DNA of 64,000 bases. It comes from Apricaphanius iberus (Eukaryota > Chordata > Actinopteri > Cyprinodontiformes > Aphaniidae). Position numbers and translations under genes: made by a program. The stretch's first letter is position 1. Each line of letters starts with the position of its first letter. This document shows, piece after piece, positions 12,701 through 24,488 of the stretch. Location: assembly GCA_028564705.1 (NCBI GenBank), contig JAPXFQ010002722.1:1612001-1676000 (forward strand). The letters run 5' to 3'. Below the pieces are notes generated by a model. It saw only the letters and a program-made list of their open reading frames with translations. It did not search any database and had not been told where the DNA came from.

Positions 12701-13120
12701 ACTTCAAAGTATTATATTAGGTATAAAGACAAATCACTGTCAGAGCAGTTTTATCCCTTCAGCACTCTCATTTTCAAATATGAGTTAGTTTTTACTTTTG
12801 GCATATGATTTAAAATACGATTGAACGTTTGTGTGAGATCTTGTTAGGTGTGTGTATGTGTGTTGTGTGCATGGTGTTTGGGTCTTGATGAATTTCTATT
12901 TTATTTTCTGTTTTTGTTTTTTATGCAGTGTGTCTCTTGTCCCTGCAGGACAAATTTACACCTCAGGTATTAATAAAGAAACCTAGAACATTGAACCTTA
13001 GGATGACTAACACAAAGTATCACATTTTCTATGAAGGAGCAAGAAAGTTAATACATTATTTTTAACTTGCGGCGACTAAATATCTGCAGTGTGGACTCTG
13101 TGTTCAGCTCGCTCCTTGAG
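9720..13120. other. Intergenic, mostly unrecognised
   Basis: AT-rich sequence. The 93-codon minus-strand frame at 9725-10006 and the plus-strand frames at 10152-10527 show no known domain. A perfect hairpin lies at 11861-11895. Confidence 0.45.
11861..11895. repeat. Perfect 15-bp inverted repeat (hairpin)
   Basis: TTTTTACACATGTAA (11861-11875) and its exact reverse complement (11881-11895), separated by CCTTT. The arms are AT-rich and sit in low-complexity DNA. This is too short for a microRNA precursor by itself. Confidence 0.7.
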
Positions 13121-13124
13121 TTAA

Positions 13125-13397
13125 AGGGATATTCCATCCGTCGCCATATTCCCCAGTTAGATTAGTGATAAAGAAAAGCATTTTGCAACCAGCCAAGTCA
13201 TTCTTCTGATCTGGCAGTGGTTTATTAGTTTGCTTGCTAGCAGTTTCTGTTCACTTACAATGGTTTATGCTATGCTAAGCTAAGCTGTTTAGCAAATGGA
13301 CTGCTGCCACATCACGAGAATGACTAGGCTTGTCAAAAAAAATTTTTTTCTCAATATATGGCAACAGAAAAATTTTACTTAGGGCTGGAATATCCCT
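13125..13397. mobile_element. piggyBac-like MITE, 273 bp, perfect TIRs and TTAA duplication
   Basis: TTAA at 13121-13124 and 13398-13401. Perfect 12-bp inverted termini AGGGATATTCCA. The interior is non-coding and includes the phrase GCTATGCTAAGCTAAGC. The ends are clean. It lies directly against a decayed antisense Tc1 copy. Confidence 0.8.
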
Positions 13398-13401
13398 TTA
13401 A

Positions 13402-14250
13402 AACAATTTGAATTTTATTGCAGCTGCAAGTCTTTTTTGTATTTTTTCCAAAGCCTCTAGCAGTTTGCATATCTACAAGCCAACACTTACACTCCTATTC
13501 TCTGCAAAATAGCACAAACTCAGTCAGATTGGATGTAGAGAGCCTGCCATGATTAATTTTAAAGCTTTGCTGTACATTAAAAATCAGGATTATGCTTTGA
13601 ACTAACTAGACCATTATACTGTAACTCTGACTGTGGGTTTAGTCATTGTGCTGCAGGAAGGGGAACTTTCCACATTTGAAGTCGTTGGCAGCTTTCAAAA
13701 GGTGTTCTTCCAAAACTACCATGTCTTTCAGCTTTTGGTCCCTGCTGAAGAAAAGCATCCATACAACAAGATGCTGCCATGACCATGTTTCCTCAGGTGA
13801 TGTGCCTTGTTCGTTTACTGTCAGAAATATTGTTTTGAAGTTAGGCCATGAAGTTAAACTTTGGTGTCAGCTGACCAGAGCATCCAGTTTTTCTGTGGTC
13901 CCTATCCAGCTTGTTACAAAGTGGCACTTATTGTGGCTTCCTTTAAGTATCTGCCTGTTAATTACTTTTTTCTTCATGATGCTTTTTGTTCACCAACATT
14001 CTCTAACAAACTGCTAAGGCCTTCACAGAACAGCTGTACTTATAGTGTAAGGAGATAACACACAAGAAGACTCTTTTTACGAATTGCGCGAAGGCAGATG
14101 TATTTGAACTGATTTTTATTCAGGGATAAAAGAATAAAGGTGGGCTAACACAAATTCATAACACACTTATTAGTTACATTTAAAAAAAATAAATGAAAAC
14201 CATTTACCATTTTCCTTTCATTTCACAGTTGTGTGCTACCTTGTAATGGT
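13402..14250 (-). mobile_element. Decayed Tc1/mariner element, antisense
   Basis: Reads as a fish Tc1 transposase region in antisense. Examples: TTGCAGCTGCAAGTC near 13421, then AAACTCAGTCAGATTGGATG (13517-13536), CCCTGCTGAAGAAAAGCATC (13740-13759) and AGCTGACCAGAGCATCCAG, ending in the non-coding 5' part near 14220-14250. Frames are broken throughout; the 123-codon + strand frame inside it is an artefact of the antisense copy. Confidence 0.7.
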
Positions 14251-14291
14251 CCATCTTTGCATGGCACTATTAGCTGTTATTTACTGTACAC

Positions 14292-14925
14292 TAAAGGGTG
14301 ACACAGGAATCAATTGTCGCTCCCGTCCCATCCCGATCCTCAAAAAATATTCCCGTCACGTCCCGATCACGTGACAGCCCCCCCCAAAAAAATATTGTCC
14401 CGAAAAAATCCCGAGATAAAGACTCCTGTCCCGACCCGAATCCCGTAGATTAGTAATTTACCTCCTATGGCGGTCGCTCCCCCCGCCCCCCTTTAAACCG
14501 TAGCCTAGCACAGTATTAAAGATCATCTATTTAGCTTTATCCGCCATCTTTAACCATATCCTGCATTCTCGTTGTTTGGCCACCTTACCACGTCATGAAT
14601 GGACTCGACTCGTCTGACTACCAAACTATTAAGATACACGCATTTTCAGTCGGATATCATATGCTTACCAGTTTATCCAGGTGGTGTAGCAACAACGTAG
14701 CAGTTTCAGTTTTGGTGCGTGCCGTGTAGTAGACCCGATGGAATTCAACTAAAGATAGATGTAAAAAAAAAAAAAAAATCTAATTTCCGGTGTCCCGCCC
14801 GATCCCGTGGATTATTTCCTGTCCCGTCCCAATCACGATACCAACAGTGAAATTGACTCCCGTCCCGCGGGAATCCTGCAGGAATCTCGTGACCCGTGGG
14901 AATCCCGAAAAATTGTCATCCTCTA
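14292..14925. mobile_element. hAT-type non-autonomous element, 634 bp
   Basis: Termini TAAAGGGTGACA on the left and TAGAGGATGACA read from the right. Flanks CTGTACAC (14284-14291) and GTGTACAC (14926-14933) give an 8-bp target duplication with one mismatch, as expected for hAT. Both subterminal regions are rich in repeated TCCCG/CGGGA motifs in opposite orientation, which is typical of transposase-binding subterminal repeats. There is a poly-A run at 14763-14778. Confidence 0.75.
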
Positions 14926-14933
14926 GTGTACAC

Positions 14934-16384
14934 CATTAGTTCATATAGCATCACAGTGTACTCACAGCTGGTTGCGCACAATGAAAAGATAATACGGTTA
15001 GTTTTATATTCTTAATGTCAAAACAAATATAAAGACATCTAATCTGAAAAGGTTTTTTTTGATATGGTTCTCATGTTTTAGTCTCTGTATGTCTGCAGAG
15101 ATTTTCAGTAGCCTCAGGGTATTTGTAATGATAGACTATCAACACCCCTGGTGCATTTCAAGTGCGGCAAGTTCAGCAGAATTCTTACTCAGGAATTTCA
15201 ACAAACAATCAAATGCTTGCTGCGAGGGTTTTGAAAGGCTCCACTTGTAGCCTATAAATTGCTAGATTAAAGGATTTGCATTTTAAAAGGATATCAGACA
15301 TGGCGTTAGAAGGAAACAGGTGAACACAATTGTAGCAGCACAAGAAAATACATTTGCTTCACCCCACCACAGATACATCAAATAAGGGTGATAGCAAATA
15401 GGGATGAAGCACAGAAAAAGCCATGTTTTCATCTATTAATACTCTCATGTCTAAGATGCTGATGAACAAAATCAGCTCTTGTGGTTAGATGACACATAAT
15501 TATTCATACAAAAAAGCACAATACAGGTAAAGTTTTATTTTAGCAAGCCCAAAGAGTAGCAGTAGTTGAATATGGAACTGGAAAAATTGAATAATGGATT
15601 TTGTGTTGATCTTCATAGCATAGAGTTGTCTCTCTCCAGGCAAGCCGCGGTAAGACTCTGATCTGTGCACTGTGGCTTGCTCAAAGCTGTGTCTGTGGTG
15701 ATATTAAAAAGAAATATTGCTTCATAAAACCCTGCCGTGCTGCAACCGTGACTTGTGTTAATGCAGACTGTTCCTGGAGTTTGTCTCTTGGAGAGGAAAT
15801 GGTATTTATTTATTTTTTTCAGATTTTATTCATTGCCCATTGTTAAGACAATTAGTGTCAAGCAAATGGTCATATCCAATAAAAGCACTGAAAGACACCT
15901 TGGAGAACTATGTTTACTGTTGCAGATGTTTTGAACAATCTACCTCATCTAGTCATGGATTTGCATAATGGGCTTTGTGAGGACAGTGCCCAATGTTAAT
16001 ACAGACTTCAGCATCCTCTCCACTCATCATTTGTGATGCAATTTGCAATTAAAACGCGCTGCTCTGGCCATCTGGACACAAGAGTACTAAGAATAAGCAA
16101 AGGACACTTTACCCTTGAATCCTGTAGAAATAGGCTTATGAAATAGGTGAAGAGCTTTTAAATGATTGCTGGCATTAATTCTCAAAACTCAACATTTGTG
16201 AAAATAAAAAGTAGATTATATTTCTAGTAAATGGTTCTTATCTTAAAGTTGGCTGAATCCCGTTTCATAAGAATATCCCTGACCCTAGTGCTCCCACTTA
16301 ATCCCATATATCTTTATTTTTTGGCTCAGAGCTTATCTGTTAGGCAGTTCATCTTTTCCTTTGAAGCTTTCAAAAGAATTACAC
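14934..16384. other. Intergenic, nothing recognised
   Basis: No gene or nameable repeat seen. Confidence 0.45.
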
Positions 16385-16500
16385 TTTGAATTCAATTCAA
16401 TTCAGTTTATTATGATAAGGCAGTTTATTTATCGAGGCACTTTACAAGAAAAGTCATATCAATGCATTCATGCAAACAGTCCAATCAGTTAAATCAGTTC
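16385..16500. repeat. Fragment of an interspersed repeat (SINE/LINE-tail type)
   Basis: Starts with TTGAATTCAATTCAATTCAG and includes a GAGGCACTTTACAAG phrase. This is a widespread fish repeat pattern; the exact family is not assigned. Confidence 0.5.
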
Positions 16501-16538
16501 TTTGGTTTGAAGTTAATACAGAAACATCGGCCAGTATT

Positions 16539-17038
16539 CAGTGGCGTTACTTCCTACAGGCGACATAGGTGCTTGCTTAGGGCACCATCTAGTGAGGGGC
16601 GCCAAATATGTGGTGAGAAAAAAAGATTGTAATGTTTATGTATTTTTTTCAACATTTTTTTTTCCATCTCTATCTATAACAATACTTTTACATAAATATT
16701 TCTTACATAAATATTTTTTGTATATAGTGTATTTATGTGAATCCCATTTTACAGTATATAATTTTGCACACATTGTTTTGTTAATTTATTTTTTGTTTGC
16801 ATTCTTCAGTGTGCACTTTTTGTTCTCAGATGTTGCACTACTGTTCAAGTTAAAAGTTTATTTTTTTATATTTATTATAACAGCTTTATTCTTTTGCACA
16901 CATTCTTATATTTTTATTGTTATATAATCATGATTTAAATAAATTTGCAAATCTTTGGACATGACTTCTGTTTTCGTGGGCAAGGGGCACCAAACGTTAG
17001 GCTCCCCTAGGGCACCAAATGTTCTAGGTCCGCCACTG
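16539..17038. mobile_element. hAT-type non-autonomous element (CAGTGGCG ends), 500 bp
   Basis: Left end CAGTGGCGTTAC, right end read inward CAGTGGCGGACC. Flanks CCAGTATT (16531-16538) and TCAGTATT (17039-17046) form an 8-bp target duplication with one mismatch. Both ends carry GGGCACC/GGTGCC motifs. The interior is AT-rich and the 128-codon frame in it is T-rich noise. CAGTGGCGG termini recall hAT-Tip100-like families. Confidence 0.75.
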
Positions 17039-17724
17039 TCAGTATTTCTGTTTATGATGTGATTTTCTGTTTTTTCTTCCTCAAAGTCAGTGTTCATTTA
17101 CACTTAATAAACTACACAGAATCATGTTTTTTTCCCCTGTCAATTCTCATGTAACGCTGTTAGACAAGACATGAAAAAGGGGTCTTGCTTTTCACTCTCG
17201 CATGCTCAGTATAAGGGACTGGTGCAAAGTTAAGGTCTTGATGCATCATCAGGGTTTCCCTCAAGAGAAAGGTTTTTGCTTTTTTGGTTTACCAACAAGC
17301 ATAATAAAATAAATTTTACTGCATTGTTTCATAACTAGGATCAAATTGGACTGAATTAAACTGCATACTAGAGCTGAATTTATAATTATTTTATTGACTA
17401 AATGCAATGTACTGTACATCTTTAAACTTTCCGTCTGTATTAACACATAAGTTATCGAGATTTGTGGATTTGCAAGTGCAGATTTTACCCCATTTTTCAA
17501 AATATTTTCAAAAGCTAGAAAGTCAATCACTTTTGTCCTTTTCCTATTTTCAGGGAAACATTTGGGTCGCCCAACCAGTTTTCAAAGTAGGGTAGAGGAA
17601 TGTGGGGTATGAAATAGGATGCATTTTGTTTGAAAAATGAATAAAAGATGAATAAAAAAAATTTGCTTGTAAATTAATGCAATATAATATATTAAATGCA
17701 ATTGCCCATGTCCATTTCAATGTC

Positions 17725-17835
17725 CTTTTTAATTTTAAGTGTTGTGATAGATGTTGGACCATTTTTAATCTGTAAAGCACTTTGATTTGCAATCTTTTTA
17801 TGAAAAGCGCTTTATGAAAAAAGTTTGATTTGATT
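17725..17835 (+). repeat. SINE/LINE 3' tail fragment
   Basis: Phrase CTGTAAAGCACTTTGATTTG followed by GAAAAGCGCTTTATGAAAAA. This is the common 3' end of fish short interspersed repeats. No head region is recognisable upstream. Confidence 0.55.
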
Positions 17836-18229
17836 CAGACAAAATGCAAAAGAAGGCTATGCATCATATTGCAATAGTTATGATAGTTAGAACGTTCTAT
17901 TTTTGTTCATATTTATTCTTAAGAAACATTTTGTGCTGATTAAGAGTAATTGGCATATACCAAAGCAAAAATATGAAGACTCTTTGAACTACACAACCCA
18001 GTGGTTATGATGCCATTATCGGGACAAAATATATACATTTCTGAATAAAGTGCAGCCCTTTATCTTTTGATTACAAATGTCTTCATGAAAAATATTTATT
18101 TTTAAAAAGCTGGAAAGCTTGGAACCAATTTGCTATTCTCTTCACAAAAGCATTTGGAAACCCCCAACTATTTCAGAAGGTCTGGTGAGGGGATCAGGTA
18201 GTAAAAAGGGGATTTAATCTGATTAATCC

Positions 18230-18687
18230 GTGCGTCCAGCTGTCTTTTTAGGTCCACAGCAGCGAGCGCACTTTCAAAAGTCCGGTAGGTGGCAGTGAGT
18301 GTTCTCAGGTGAGGAGGACAGGTTGTAGGAGTAGGAGGTAAGGGGAGACGTGTGTTCCTCTTGCACAAGCGCTCGCGTGTTGCGTAGTCTGGGAAAACTG
18401 ACGTGGTTCGGAGCCGAGCGGTCAGGTCGACAGCTGCGTGTATGTCTGTGTGTGAGAGCGCGACAACGACAGAGTTGCGGCGGGGCAGATCAGAAAAGTC
18501 CCCGTGGCTGCTCTCTGCCGGCGCTCGCCCACTCTTTCCTCGGTGCGCCACGAGACTGGCGACTCGCTCTGAACCCGGTCGGCTGGCCGCGCGTGACCCG
18601 AGGACCCCCTGCTTTATTCGGGCTGCGCTGGCGGAAACGGTGGACCTGAAACTACAGTCACTGACTTCAGAGAGATGAACTGGCAGT
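18230..18687 (+). promoter_or_regulatory. shf: CpG-rich promoter / 5' UTR region of shf
   Basis: From about 18230 the sequence changes sharply from AT-rich flank to CpG-dense DNA, and stays so through exon 1. This is the usual look of a vertebrate CpG-island promoter. The transcription start cannot be fixed from sequence alone and I see no convincing TATA box. Several upstream ATGs lie here; the one at 18675 opens a 95-codon frame that overlaps the main start out of frame. Confidence 0.6.
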
Positions 18688-19119
18688 ATGGCCAAGTGGT
18701 TCAAGGAGCACCTAGGATTCAAAACTACCAAAGCACCCCCTCCGGCGCCACCAAAACCGGACTACAGACACTGTCACACCGGTGTGCCCGCAGCGCCTGC
18801 CTTCCAGCAGACTGGCTCCGGGGCCACTTTTCCGAGTCCTGCTCAGCCGGACATCCTCGCTGCTTACAAACTACAGAAGGAGTTGGACTTCGAAGACCCG
18901 TACACTCCGGGTGGAAATATTTCTTTCGGCCCGAGCTTGAACACTGTGGCGCCGTCGGATAACAAATTTGTGTCGCCGAAGCACCGACTTATCAAGGTGG
19001 AAACTATCGAAAAGAGCAGCCCTTCTCCCGGCGGGGGTGTCACCGTCACCCAGGCTGTAGCTGTGGGGAGCGTTAAGTCCCCTACTTCTTCATCTCCTTT
19101 GGAGCAAGACAAGGAAAAG
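18688..19119 (+). CDS. shf: SH2 adapter protein, SHB family (likely SHF), coding exon 1
   Basis: First coding exon of an SHB/SHD/SHE/SHF-type adapter; 144 codons, ending in phase 0. Seen: N-terminus MAKWFKEHLGF, like the MAKWL start of SHB and SHD; a proline-rich SH3-binding-like stretch (APPPAPPKP, residues 16-24) followed by DY; the family motif DILAAYKLQKELDFEDPY (residues 55-72); and SPKHRLIKVET (96-106). The rest is low-complexity Ser/Pro/Gly. The start at 18688 is chosen because it matches the family N-terminus and has A at -3 and G at +4. The exon ends at AAAAG before a GT donor (19120-19121); without splicing the frame runs 29 more codons to a stop at 19207-19209. Known family role: cytoplasmic adapters that become tyrosine-phosphorylated and bind receptor kinases through a C-terminal SH2 domain, which is not in this window. 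Exon 1 alone could equally be SHB or SHD; exon 2 points to SHF. Confidence 0.85.
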
Positions 19120-20929
19120 GTGGGGGAAGTTTGGTTGAAGCAACTTAAAAAGAAATATATACAGGGTTGTGTTTTTTCACGGGGACTTTTTTCTGTTGAT
19201 TTTAATTAGAAATTAAAACATGCGTTGTTTCTCTTTCAGAAGTAGACTATACATTTCTATAACGGCGGCCTGTATCTATTGAAAAAGAAAACGTGGTGTG
19301 CTTTAGAGGCACTTGCCAAACTCCTGTTAGTAAGAAGTTACAACTGGCAGAACTTGTTATCACAGCCACACTGGGTTGCGCCATCAGCCTCAGTCTAATA
19401 TCCAATAGGGAGTGCTATCATATATGAATATATCTTTATGTAGTATATATTAACTCTGTATATATTTGATATGAAAAAGTTGGATTTTCTAACCTTTTAA
19501 ACAACTGAATCTAAATCCCCACACTTTTTAAAAATAAAAAAATGTATCTGGCTTCTTCAATCTAGTAAGCGTTCACTGAGGTGATATCTACTCTTTGAGA
19601 GGAGTTCATGAGTGTTAAGCTATGTGAGTTCAATGTAATCATCTCTATGTTCACACTGCTTTGAACTATGTCGAACCCCTCACCTTAATGACTCAAACAA
19701 GCCCACAGCGAGTTTAAAACGGTGAGAAGGTATGCAGCCTGTGCCTTGGAGGACAGCTGTCATCCCTCGCTTCATCCGGTGAAAGCTGCTGAGAAGTTCG
19801 GCGTCTGCGAGCTCCCAGTGAGTGATCCATGAGAGGGAGACTTCTCTGTGTTTGTTATTGCTTATCAACTGAGATGAAAGCGCAGCCCTCAGAGCGTAAC
19901 TCAGTCACGACTGAGTGCTGGACTGTTTTGTGGTCCCTCCCTTCTCGCTTTCACCTTCATGTTTCTTCCTCCCCTACGCTTGTTTTGCCTTTTTGCACCC
20001 GTATTGTGACATGTGGCGACATCACAATTGGTTCAGTGCTGCAGGTTGTCGTAAAGATGTTGTTTTAAGGAAGACAGAGATTTTTCTTTCCCCCACCAGT
20101 GGTTTGATGACATTAAGCTGAAAACAAGTGTTACACACATTTAATAGAGAAAAAAAAGCTTAAAGAAATCATTTTCTGTAATATTTTTATCTTCACACAC
20201 TGCCAGTCAATTAGTTGTACTTGTCCACTTAAACGTGTGCAAGTTTTATAATAATATAGTCATTTTTTATCTAGAACGTAACCCCACCCCCCACCTTAGC
20301 TGCTTAAAAAGATTATGGCTGTCTCATGTAAACCAGCACTTATTGGAACCTGCTTAAGTCAGGGATCCTGTTTCGTCTGCGCTTCTAATGCGCCTCTTTC
20401 GTCATGTGTGCTCATGGCTGAGACTGACAGGCAGTTGACGGAATAGTATCAGCCTGATATTGCGATATTGTGGCCGCGCTAAACCGGCGTTGGAAGCTGG
20501 TGGACTTTGAGTATGGGTTAAGGGAGAAGCGAGGTAGAATAAATATGGCCGCCTCCTGGAAACTGAAGAGGCACCTAGAATACCTCCCAGACTGCTCATA
20601 ACTTCACTTTTTTTTAATATATTTTTGTTTTTTGTCCCACAGTTTTTCCCCCCGTTATTTATCACCCAGTGTCACTACCAAAGTCCAGTCCTGGGCATTG
20701 CTCTCTCTCTCTCTGGCAACCCAGGGAGGGCCCAGCACTGAGCTTAAGCCTCCTTCTTGCCTGAGGAGTGAGCAGGCCCTTCTTTTCAGCTGAGGGTTTC
20801 CACAGCTGGACATAGCGCATGGAAGGATCACGTTATTCCAGCCCAACACTTCAGGTGCCCCGGTCAGCCAGGAGGAGGCAGTATACAGCCCAGGACTGGT
20901 GCATGTTTTTGTGCTCAAGAAACTCTGGG

Positions 20930-21082
20930 AGAACATGCAAACTCCACACAGAAAGGCCTTTTGCCAACCCAGGATGGGGGTACTGATTATATGGAGGAAC
21001 ACACACACCCTCAGTGTCCACAGTGGGACCTTCTAGCTAGCTGTGAGGTAGCTGCGCTACTAGCTGCGCCATCGTGCTCCCC
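20930..21082 (-). repeat. tRNA-derived SINE, 5' part, antisense
   Basis: On the minus strand from 21082: GGGGAGCACGATGGCGCAGC followed by the TAGTAGCGCAGCTACCTCACAGC region. This is the tRNA-like head common in fish SINEs, and its A-box-like TGGCGCAGCTAGTAG is visible. The + strand has the reciprocal GAACATGCAAACTCCACACA. The B box is poorly kept. The body is truncated or unrecognisable before 20930. Confidence 0.6.
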
Positions 21083-21239
21083 ATAACTTCAGTTTAAATA
21101 GGACTCATTAGCAACATACCTTTTTTAACCTTCTCTTGTCTTAGAGCTGTGGGTTGAGGTCCTCATAGAATAGGTTTCTGTACCTTTAAATCTTAACCTT
21201 ATATCACAGAGTGTGAAGCAGTGATGATGTGATATCTGT

Positions 21240-21880
21240 ATTGACCAAACCATGCGTCCCTGTCTGGAAATCAAATGGAAGAGTCTGGTTTAGCAGTATT
21301 TGTCTGACTGCATTGTGCCACGTTTAAAGTTTGGTGGAGGGGGTATTATGCTGTGGGCCATGATTTCACACAATTGACTTAGTTCCAGTTAAATAAGTAA
21401 TTAAAACCACAGCAAAAAACAAAAAAACAAAGCAAAAAACATTTTTGGACCATTTCATTCTCTTCAGAAAGCAGTTTGGAATCACTCCTTTCAGTTTCAA
21501 CATCACTGCACACCTTTACACAAAGCAAATGTTCATAAGCGTGCATGAGCTAGCTGGATTAGGAGGACGTTGACTGGCTAATAGCCCTGACCTCTGTTGG
21601 TCGACAGGTTTCGCTTTAATTCCACCTAAAGATGCTCTCTCAATCAGTGTCTGACCTCAAAGATACTCTGCTACAGAAATGGTCAAACATACAAAATGGC
21701 TCGTAAATATTGTAGACCGCCTTCCCAGAGGTGTTGAACCCATTATAGCCCAAAACGGGTGGGATGATTGCAGAATTCAAGCTTGTTTATCAAGATTGGG
21801 TTGTCATAAACTTTTAGATATCTATATAACAGCAAGTGTCACAGTACATTTTGGTGATATAGTGTGTCTATTTTTCAGAA
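21240..21880 (+). mobile_element. Decayed Tc1/IS630-type transposase remnant (second family)
   Basis: Broken frames resemble a Tc1-like transposase: the GTTTAAAGTTTGGTGGAGGG region (GGG before the CW motif), a CACAAAGCAAATGTTCATAAG stretch after the second catalytic Asp region, and the C-terminal frame at 21679-21780 (MVKHTKWLVNIVDRLPRGVE). Several stops and shifts make it non-functional. It is a different family from the other Tc1 copies here. Confidence 0.55.
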
Positions 21881-22243
21881 TGCAAAGGAGAAACTCTGGT
21901 AAAACACGGCTACGAGATAAATCGGTGTTCGATCATAGCTGCACAGCCGTACAGTTTTTGAGGATTACTGTGTGAGGGTTCCGACTTTATTTTATTTTAT
22001 TTTTTTCTGTCTTTCTTTCCAACCCTGCTGGTGATGGTAATAGTTTCTAAATCCGTTTTTGGAAAAACCTTTAAGGCGAGTACAGTATAATTAAAAACAT
22101 GGGAATTATGGACCAGACTCCGTTCCCCAGATTTATTTCCTGTCCTCTCATGCTACAGGTTCATGTTAACAGTTACGCTCTCATTAGGGCCTGCCTTGTG
22201 TTATAGTAGTCTACATGGTATCTTTTTCAGCTATTGTTATTCA

Positions 22244-22485
22244 TAGAGATGCACCGATTAGTTATCTCCAGGCTGTGGATGATTTCTTTTTGAACCTGCA
22301 GATTCAGATAGTTTTTACTAGAAGACTGCAGTACATAAAATACGAATAAGTGGAAGTTCTTAGTTGTAATGTTTTTTAATGAATAAGAAAAAAAAAGAGT
22401 GAGCTTTATTTTTTTCAGTTCTGGTAGATAAAATAAATAAAAAGAAATGGGCCAAATCTTTGGCTGATTGTTTGGTGCATCTCTG
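22244..22485. mobile_element. hAT-type MITE, 242 bp
   Basis: Ends TAGAGATGCACCGATTAG on the left and CAGAGATGCACCAAACAATC from the right. Flanks GTTATTCA and CTTATTTT agree only in part, as for an older insertion. Confidence 0.65.
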
Positions 22486-23363
22486 CTTATTTTCTAGAAG
22501 GATTCTGGCACATCTGCTCACACATATCCATGCATGCCGGCTCATAAAAGTACCTGTCCATCTTCTGATGGAAGAAGCTTAACACTGACTTCTGCCTGAG
22601 CAGGGAGCACATCAGTTTCTTAAAGGCGCTGCTTGGTTACATTGATGTTTTAATTACTTGAGTCGTGGATGCTAATTATATCACTGCTTACCTAATGCCT
22701 GAAATGCCAATAGCTGCATCAAGGGAGTTTGCCAAGTCCATTTCTATTCAGCAGACCTCAGAAGGAAAGCTGGATAAGACTGTTTTTTTGTTTTTTTTTG
22801 CTGCACTAAATCAACACTTCAGGTTAGTTGTCTTTTTATTTTAATGTTTGTTTTACATTTTCTATAGGTTTGTGGTTTCCTCGATAATTATTCCACTTCT
22901 CTATCTTTTCTCAGTAAAACTTTGGTGCACATTAACTTCACTCCCAGTTTGGAGTTTACAGGAAATTGAGATTTGTTTTGTTTTTAATTACGCTGAGCCC
23001 TTCATGGTAGAGTTAGCTGAGAGAGATGATCAATTATCATTCTGCCTGGAAACTAATTAAAGGCCTCATCTCCCAGCTCATCGCTCCACTCAGCGCTGAA
23101 CTAACTCCTCTCAAGGACGCCCCAAAGTGATGACGGGCTCTGTTCGACAAATGTGTAAACACAGGCAGTCTGGTGAAGCTGACTGACAGGCCGCTGCCTC
23201 CTCGTGTAGCGCTACGCTCTATCATTGCTATCTTTGCTATCTGTTTGTTCACCTGGGAAACCTGTGTTTGGCTACCTTCAACGCTCACATCTCTATCAGC
23301 TCGTAGATTTATCCGTGGAAACGTACTGGACCGGACTCTGTCAGTTGATTGTGATGATCAACA

Positions 23364-23664
23364 GCACACGTGTCAAACTCTAGGCCCGGGGGCCAAATCT
23401 GGCCCTCCATGGCCATTCATGTGGCCCTCTAAACTCTAGAGAACCCTATAGATAGAAAGGTTGAGTGCTATTTTTGTGCATTAGTAAAAATAAAATCAGT
23501 GTTTATTTAAACAGTCCTTAATAATGTTCAGGGTTATTTAATTTTAAGATGTACCTTCGGAATACAGAGGGTGATTTTAACGGTGTGTTATAATTTTATC
23601 AATGCTTTCTACCACAAGCGGCCCTTTAAGGATATTCATCAGCTTGATGTGGTTTGACACCGCT
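23364..23664. mobile_element. hAT-type (Charlie-like) MITE, about 300 bp
   Basis: Left CACGTGTCAAACTCTAGG followed by GGCCCGGGGGCC and GGCCCTCC; right end reads inward AGCGGTGTCAAACCAC. Flanks GATCAACA (23356-23363) and GATCTACA (23665-23672) give a 7/8 target duplication. GTGTCAAAC ends with GGCCC motifs are known from Charlie-type hAT repeats. Confidence 0.65.
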
Positions 23665-24488
23665 GATCTACAGTATATGCATGAAAGTCTGCCATCTGTT
23701 TAAAAACCAGAAAGTTAGTTTTGCTCTATATCATGACGACTAGTAAGGTAATAATAAATCAACTTCTGTTTTCTGTTTGCCTCAGAGAAAGAAGCTCTGC
23801 TTTTTCTTTTGCCAATACATTTATAAACATGCTCATTGCATGCTCCGGACATCCATCTCGCAGGGCGATCAATATGGATGCATATGTAATCTGTCTAAGG
23901 CGAAGATCCTTGATTGGAAATATTTAAACATTGTTGCTACTCTGTTGCAAATTATACACTTGTTTGGATCATAGCTTGATGAGTTTCCGCAACATGAAAA
24001 TGCACATTCAAATATCAATCCTTGAGTTCTTAGTAGTTTTACATTTCAACAAAAATATCTTTTAGATAAATGAGCATATACAGAAATACTGATCACTGTA
24101 AATGCAACAGAAATAGCAGTAGTGAAGTAGTTCAGTGCCACATGTACCAGCCACCAACTTCCATTCATCAGGAGCAGGCTTGTCTGACAGATTCCCACGC
24201 CTTCTGTGCATGGCTAAGCTCTGCTCGGCATCGTTTCTTCGCATCCCGAATGCCTGTGCTCTGCTGTTCAGCCTTGTTACTCGAGGCATCACTGGAGTTT
24301 TATGAGTGCATCCCACCGGCCGTTCACCCACTTATCTTTGCCACAGACAGGAGACATGTCAGGCACAGACGTCAATATCACCGGGGTATGTGAGAGTGCT
24401 TCTGTATAGAAAACGGCTCTAAACATCAGAGTCCATCTTGTTTTTTGTTTTTTTTATAGCAGCTCTTTTGGATGCAGTCACCTGCATG

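Noticed and set aside
13646..14017. 123-codon plus-strand frame
   Set aside because: Falls entirely within an antisense decayed Tc1 copy.
16541..16927. 128-codon plus-strand frame rich in Phe/Leu/Ile
   Set aside because: T-rich interior of a hAT MITE; the hydrophobic look is a composition effect.
18168..18731. 187-codon minus-strand frame over the shf promoter and start
   Set aside because: It lies in CpG-rich DNA where stops are rare, overlaps the real start of shf antisense, and resembles no protein family.
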